A stretch of 8,270 bases of DNA from Anaerolineae bacterium (GTDB taxonomy: Bacteria; Chloroflexota; Anaerolineae; SSC4; Amarolineaceae): NCBI GenBank assembly GCA_013693795.1, contig CP059258.1:4519120-4527389 (forward strand), read 5' to 3'. Of the stretch, positions 5,941 to 8,270 are shown piece after piece. Each line of letters begins with the position of its first letter. Position 1 is the first letter of the stretch. A program made the translations under genes and the position numbers. The notes beneath the pieces were generated by a model. That model did no database searches. It was not told the origin of the DNA and saw nothing but the letters and a program-made list of their open reading frames with translations.

Positions 5941-6396
5941 ATACATTACCAGGAGGGTCTGGCGATCCTCAATAGCGATCCCATGTCCGCGGAGTTGAGT
6001 TTTGAACTGGCCATCGGCCTGGATGACACCCTCAAAACCGAAGTCGAACAACATCGCCAGGGCGTCGCCGAAAAGAAGGCCCAGATCGCGCAGGTGCAGC
6101 AGTGGCTGAAGACCGCTGATGACTTCATCACGAAGCAGGATTGGGAACAGGCCTTTGCAGAGCTGAACAAGGCTCGTCAGGTGGACTCCTCCTTGAAGAG
6201 CGATGTGTCACAGCGATGGCTGGATGTGCGTACCAGGTGGCGCGACCAGCTCATGGAAAGGTTGAAGACCAGCGCTCCAGACAGCGACGCGGCCAAAGCG
6301 ATCATCGACCAGTTACGCGCCAACAAGCTCCTGGACAGCGAGCACCAGGGCAAGGTAGACGCCGCGGAGCTGGAGTATCAGCGCGCGCCAGCGTGA
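5926..6396 (+). CDS. TPR-like fragment of the long helical protein
   Basis: Frame 1 gives WIHYQEGLAILNSDPMSAEL, followed by SFELAIGLDDTLKTEVEQHR. It then gives a TPR-like unit (KTADDFITKQDWEQAFAELN, about 6109-6190) and a basic helix with RWLDVRTRWRDQLMERLK. The open frame begins at 5821, but its first part is out of frame. Near 6385 one extra base shifts the good reading to frame 2 (RQREAQAGRWALAAAAWRAY); the TGA at 6394-6396 is an artefact of not shifting. Confidence 0.62.
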   Translation, partial: SAQGWIHYQEGLAILNSDPMSAELSFELAIGLDDTLKTEVEQHRQGVAEKKAQIAQVQQWLKTADDFITKQDWEQAFAELNKARQVDSSLKSDVSQRWLDVRTRWRDQLMERLKTSAPDSDAAKAIIDQLRANKLLDSEHQGKVDAAELEYQRAPA

Positions 6397-6829
6397 GGCC
6401 CAGGCGGGCCGTTGGGCTTTGGCAGCGGCGGCCTGGCGAGCGTATCTGGATATAAAGCCTGACGACCCGACTGCCCAGGAGAGCCTGCGTGAGGCGTTGC
6501 GCGAACAAGCTCTGGCCGAGGCGCGCGACAAGTATACCCAGAGCAAGGATGGTGCAGCGACCTTGAATCTGCTGGATGAACATTTGAAGCAGAAGGAGCG
6601 CAGAACGATCCGCTGTACCTCGACCAGTTGGTGCGCCACGCCAGCCAGTACGGCGACTTCGTGCGCGCAACACTATCAGAGTCTGCTCAGCCGCGCCGAG
6701 TCGGACGACTCAGTTCTAGTCAGGACAGCCGGTCGTATACTGAGTGAGGCGCAGGCATGGAGCGAGGCCAAGGCGCGCAGCCAGGTGGCTTTGCCGAGGG
6801 CCGTTACAGCGCAGCCGTACGCGCTTTAG
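6386..6829 (+). CDS. TPR-like fragment of the long helical protein, with an internal frame hop
   Basis: Frame 2 encodes a TPR-like unit (RWALAAAAWRAYLDIKPDDP) and two helices (SLREALREQALAEARDKYTQ, AATLNLLDEHLKQKE). Between about 6598 and 6667 the Ser/Thr/Cys-rich reading in this frame is replaced by frame 1 (AQNDPLYLDQLVRHASQYGD). Frame 2 then resumes with QHYQSLLSRAESDDSVLV and AGRILSEAQAWSEAKARSQV. The last part before the stop at 6827-6829 is probably out of frame. Confidence 0.57.
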   Translation, partial: RQREAQAGRWALAAAAWRAYLDIKPDDPTAQESLREALREQALAEARDKYTQSKDGAATLNLLDEHLKQKERRTIRCTSTSWCATPASTATSCAQHYQSLLSRAESDDSVLVRTAGRILSEAQAWSEAKARSQVALPRAVTAQPYAL

Positions 6830-7467
6830 ATGATGTGCTGACGGCCTTCCCTGACACCATCAACCACGCCCAATGGCTGGAACAGCGTAACGCCACCCAG
6901 CGCAACGCTGTGAACGCCCTGCTCGACCGGGCGCGTGAAAAGAAGAGTCAGGCCAGAGGGCTGAGCCGCGTAGAGGTTATCAGTCTGTACAGCCAGGTGA
7001 TCCAACTGGTGGGGCCGGGAAACAGTCCGGAGGCTGAAGAGGGTATCACCGAGGTGCAGGCCGAACTGCCCACTCTGGTCAAATCGATTGTGGAGGAGGG
7101 CGAACGCTTCACGCCTGACACCAGGGACCCGGATGATGCCTTGCAGGAGGCCGAGCGTATTCTGGGCCAGCTTAACGACTTTCGCGTGGTCACTTCCTAT
7201 ATGGGCGCCGAACGGGTGCGCTGGGAGCGGCGTATCGAAGAGGTGTCGCGCAAGTTGGGCAATCAACGCGACACGCTGAACCGTGTGACCAACTTGTTGC
7301 GACAGGTGCGCAACGAGTTGGACAATCCGGTCAACGATCAGAAGCTCGCCAACGCCGAAGGCTGGCTGCGCGATGCCAAGCGTGAGTTGCCAAGGGCGGC
7401 CGGCATTGCCGATCTGGAGGCGCAGCCAAGACTGTGCGTGAGGAGCGCGCCCAGGTCAAGCAAGTGA
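6785..7467 (+). CDS. TPR/coiled-coil fragment of the long helical protein
   Basis: Frame 1 holds one of the longest clean stretches of this gene. A TPR-like unit (FAEGRYSAAVRALDDVLTAF) is followed by NATQRNAVNALLDRAREKKS, SRVEVISLYSQVIQLVGPGN and a coiled coil (RVTNLLRQVRNELDNPVNDQ). The ATG at 6757 opens the frame, but its first ten residues look out of frame. The good reading leaves at about 7426, and frame 3 gives KTVREERAQVKQVIDTLKEA up to a TGA at 7491. Confidence 0.65.
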
Positions 7468-7494
7468 TCGATACCCTCAAGGAGGCCGCGTGAC

Positions 7495-7893
7495 GTGGAC
7501 GATCCACGCGCCTTCCAAACAGTGTTGGAGGCCGTGCGTTCACTGCGTCAGATTGACCCCGAGGATCGCTATCAGTTGCAGACGTCGCAGAACCTGGGTA
7601 TCTATGACGATTTTCAGGACGGGCACGTGCGTACCCTGGAGGAGCATGAGCAGTTGGCCCGTGAGCGGCAGGAGAACTACCGTCTCTACGCCGACTGGGA
7701 GAAGCGTTGTATTCCTCAGCAAGAGACCTTCACCGCGGCTAACCAGGAGGTAGATGACAAGCGGCTGCGAGGTTCGCTGGAAGAGCAGCAAGAGGCGTTC
7801 GACCGCACCCTGGCCATTGGTCAGCGTGCCCTGATGATCTTCCGTGACCGGCCCAGACCTGGCCCAACAGCTTCCCAGCCGAGGATATCCTGA
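7495..7893 (+). CDS. Helical fragment near the C-terminus of the long protein
   Basis: Frame 1 from GTG 7495 reads VDDPRAFQTVLEAVRSLRQI, then DPEDRYQLQTSQNLGIYDDF and EHEQLARERQENYRLYADWE, then EEQQEAFDRTLAIGQRALMI. The sequence GAGG at 7482 is 9 bases before the TGA and 13 before the GTG, so a real restart is possible but unconvincing. The last residues (PRPGPTASQPRIS) look out of frame. Frame 3 from 7851 continues with AQTWPNSFPAEDILTKVEGW. Confidence 0.6.
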   Translation: MDDPRAFQTVLEAVRSLRQIDPEDRYQLQTSQNLGIYDDFQDGHVRTLEEHEQLARERQENYRLYADWEKRCIPQQETFTAANQEVDDKRLRGSLEEQQEAFDRTLAIGQRALMIFRDRPRPGPTASQPRIS

Positions 7894-8180
7894 CTAAGGT
7901 CGAAGGCTGGCAGCGCGCTGCCGAGACGCGAACCTCTGACCTGAACAAAGAACTGGAGCAGATCACTCAAGTGAGGACCCGGCGCGATGAAGTGGATGCA
8001 AAACTGAAAATTGTCCTGGGACGCCCTGTATCGTCGATCAACAAGAGCGAGGCCAACCGTTTTCTGCAAGATTTGCGCAAGCTCGATCCAAACTGGCCCG
8101 ATCTGGTGCAGCGTGAGCAGCAAGTTCAGCGTTTCCTGAACGCCAGAAGCAGTGGCCTGCTAGGCCGGCTGCGCGGCTAG
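7851..8180 (+). CDS. C-terminal helical fragment of the long protein
   Basis: Frame 3 reads AQTWPNSFPAEDILTKVEGW, then a coiled coil (RTSDLNKELEQITQVRTRRD), DAKLKIVLGRPVSSINKSEA and a final helix (LVQREQQVQRFLNARSSGLL) ending GRLRG before the TAG at 8178. The GTG at 7971 could begin a short reading, but the upstream helix in the same frame shows it is internal. The tail is basic and lacks a membrane helix. Confidence 0.62.
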   Translation, partial: AQTWPNSFPAEDILTKVEGWQRAAETRTSDLNKELEQITQVRTRRDEVDAKLKIVLGRPVSSINKSEANRFLQDLRKLDPNWPDLVQREQQVQRFLNARSSGLLGRLRG

Positions 8181-8190
8181 GGTCAGGTCT

Positions 8191-8194
8191 AAGG
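8191..8194 (+). promoter_or_regulatory. Ribosome binding site of the phosphoesterase gene
   Basis: AAGG lies eight bases before the ATG at 8203. There is no room for an obvious separate promoter in the 22 bases after the previous stop, which fits one transcript with the upstream gene. Confidence 0.5.
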
Positions 8195-8202
8195 CTCTAT
8201 CT

Positions 8203-8270
8203 ATGCGAGTTGCCATTGTCTCGGATATTCATGCCAACGCGTATGCGTTGGACGCGGTGCGCCAGCATGC
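8203..8270 (+). CDS. Metallophosphoesterase (calcineurin-like), 3' partial
   Basis: The 22 visible codons read MRVAIVSDIHANAYALDAV and so on. This is the first strand and metal-binding motif of the calcineurin-like phosphoesterase family (usually MRIAVISDIHGN-x-x-AL-x-AV). The Asp and His of DIHAN are two of the metal ligands, and Asn at the family's Gly-Asn position is also kept. The substrate cannot be told from this much: the family includes phosphodiesterases and protein phosphatases. It lies 22 bases after the long helical gene on the same strand. A phosphatase role opposing the upstream kinase is tempting but unproven, since such genes are common and often unrelated to their neighbours. 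Confidence 0.85.
   Translation, partial: MRVAIVSDIHANAYALDAVRQH

Larger units (their letters stand above)
4283..8180 (+). pseudogene. Long soluble TPR/coiled-coil protein (about 1298 codons), frameshifted
   Basis: One gene is reconstructed from the ATG at 4283 to the TAG at 8178-8180 by allowing about 13 single-base frame changes, near 4772, 5204, 5498, 5752, 5807, 5930, 6385, 6597, 6667, 6785, 7426, 7491 and 7848. The product is almost entirely helical. It has an acidic, Ala/Pro-rich linker (about 4470-4560) after an N-terminal helical section, then many TPR-like pairs and coiled coils. No signal peptide, membrane helix or catalytic motif is visible, so a cytoplasmic scaffold or adaptor is the best guess. 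Its style closely resembles the repeat region of the upstream kinase gene, which suggests a shared origin or joint function. I do not recognise a named family. Two stop/start junctions (near 7491 and 5807) could be real cistron ends but are more easily read as errors. Confidence 0.68.

Noticed and set aside
1..8180. Programmed ribosomal frameshifting as the cause of the frame changes
   Set aside because: There are too many sites, in both directions, without a recurrent slippery heptamer or downstream structure. Sequencing error or decay explains them better.
1..8270. Insertion sequence, transposase, tRNA or rRNA
   Set aside because: No transposase motifs, terminal inverted repeats or conserved RNA gene segments were seen on either strand.

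Overview
The window reads as part of a high-GC bacterial chromosome with every gene on the + strand. The most telling lineage clue is a long Thr/Pro-rich stalk just outside a membrane helix (3393-3536, of the TPTNTPTATVTPT type), a style common in surface proteins of Chloroflexota (Anaerolineae-like). This is an inference from style, not from a marker gene.

Layout: (1) positions 1-4112 hold one very long gene whose 5' end lies outside the window. It encodes a protein-kinase C-lobe, then about 900 residues of TPR-like/coiled-coil helices, one membrane helix, a Thr/Pro stalk and an extracellular beta-type domain resembling the Golvesin/xanthan-lyase CBD-like fold. (2) Positions 4113-4282 are an intergenic gap with a possible hairpin terminator, a weak extended -10 promoter and a clear ribosome binding site. 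(3) Positions 4283-8180 hold a second very long gene of about 1298 codons, a soluble, almost wholly helical TPR-like protein. (4) A metallophosphoesterase gene starts at 8203 and runs off the window.

Neither long gene is open in a single frame. I trace about 12 single-base frame changes in the first and about 13 in the second. Across each change the protein style (helical heptads, TPR units) resumes in another frame, and stops appear only where the wrong frame is followed. Several breaks can be repaired by restoring one G or C to a short run. I therefore treat the short open frames as pieces of two genes, most likely split by consensus errors from long-read sequencing, although genuine decay is not excluded. 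The stretch from about 2490 to 4770 has no break.

Working model (inference): the first product is a receptor-like kinase with a cytoplasmic kinase/TPR portion and a binding domain outside the cell. The second is a cytoplasmic TPR scaffold that could be its partner. The phosphoesterase is separated from the second gene by only 22 bases and is probably co-transcribed with it.
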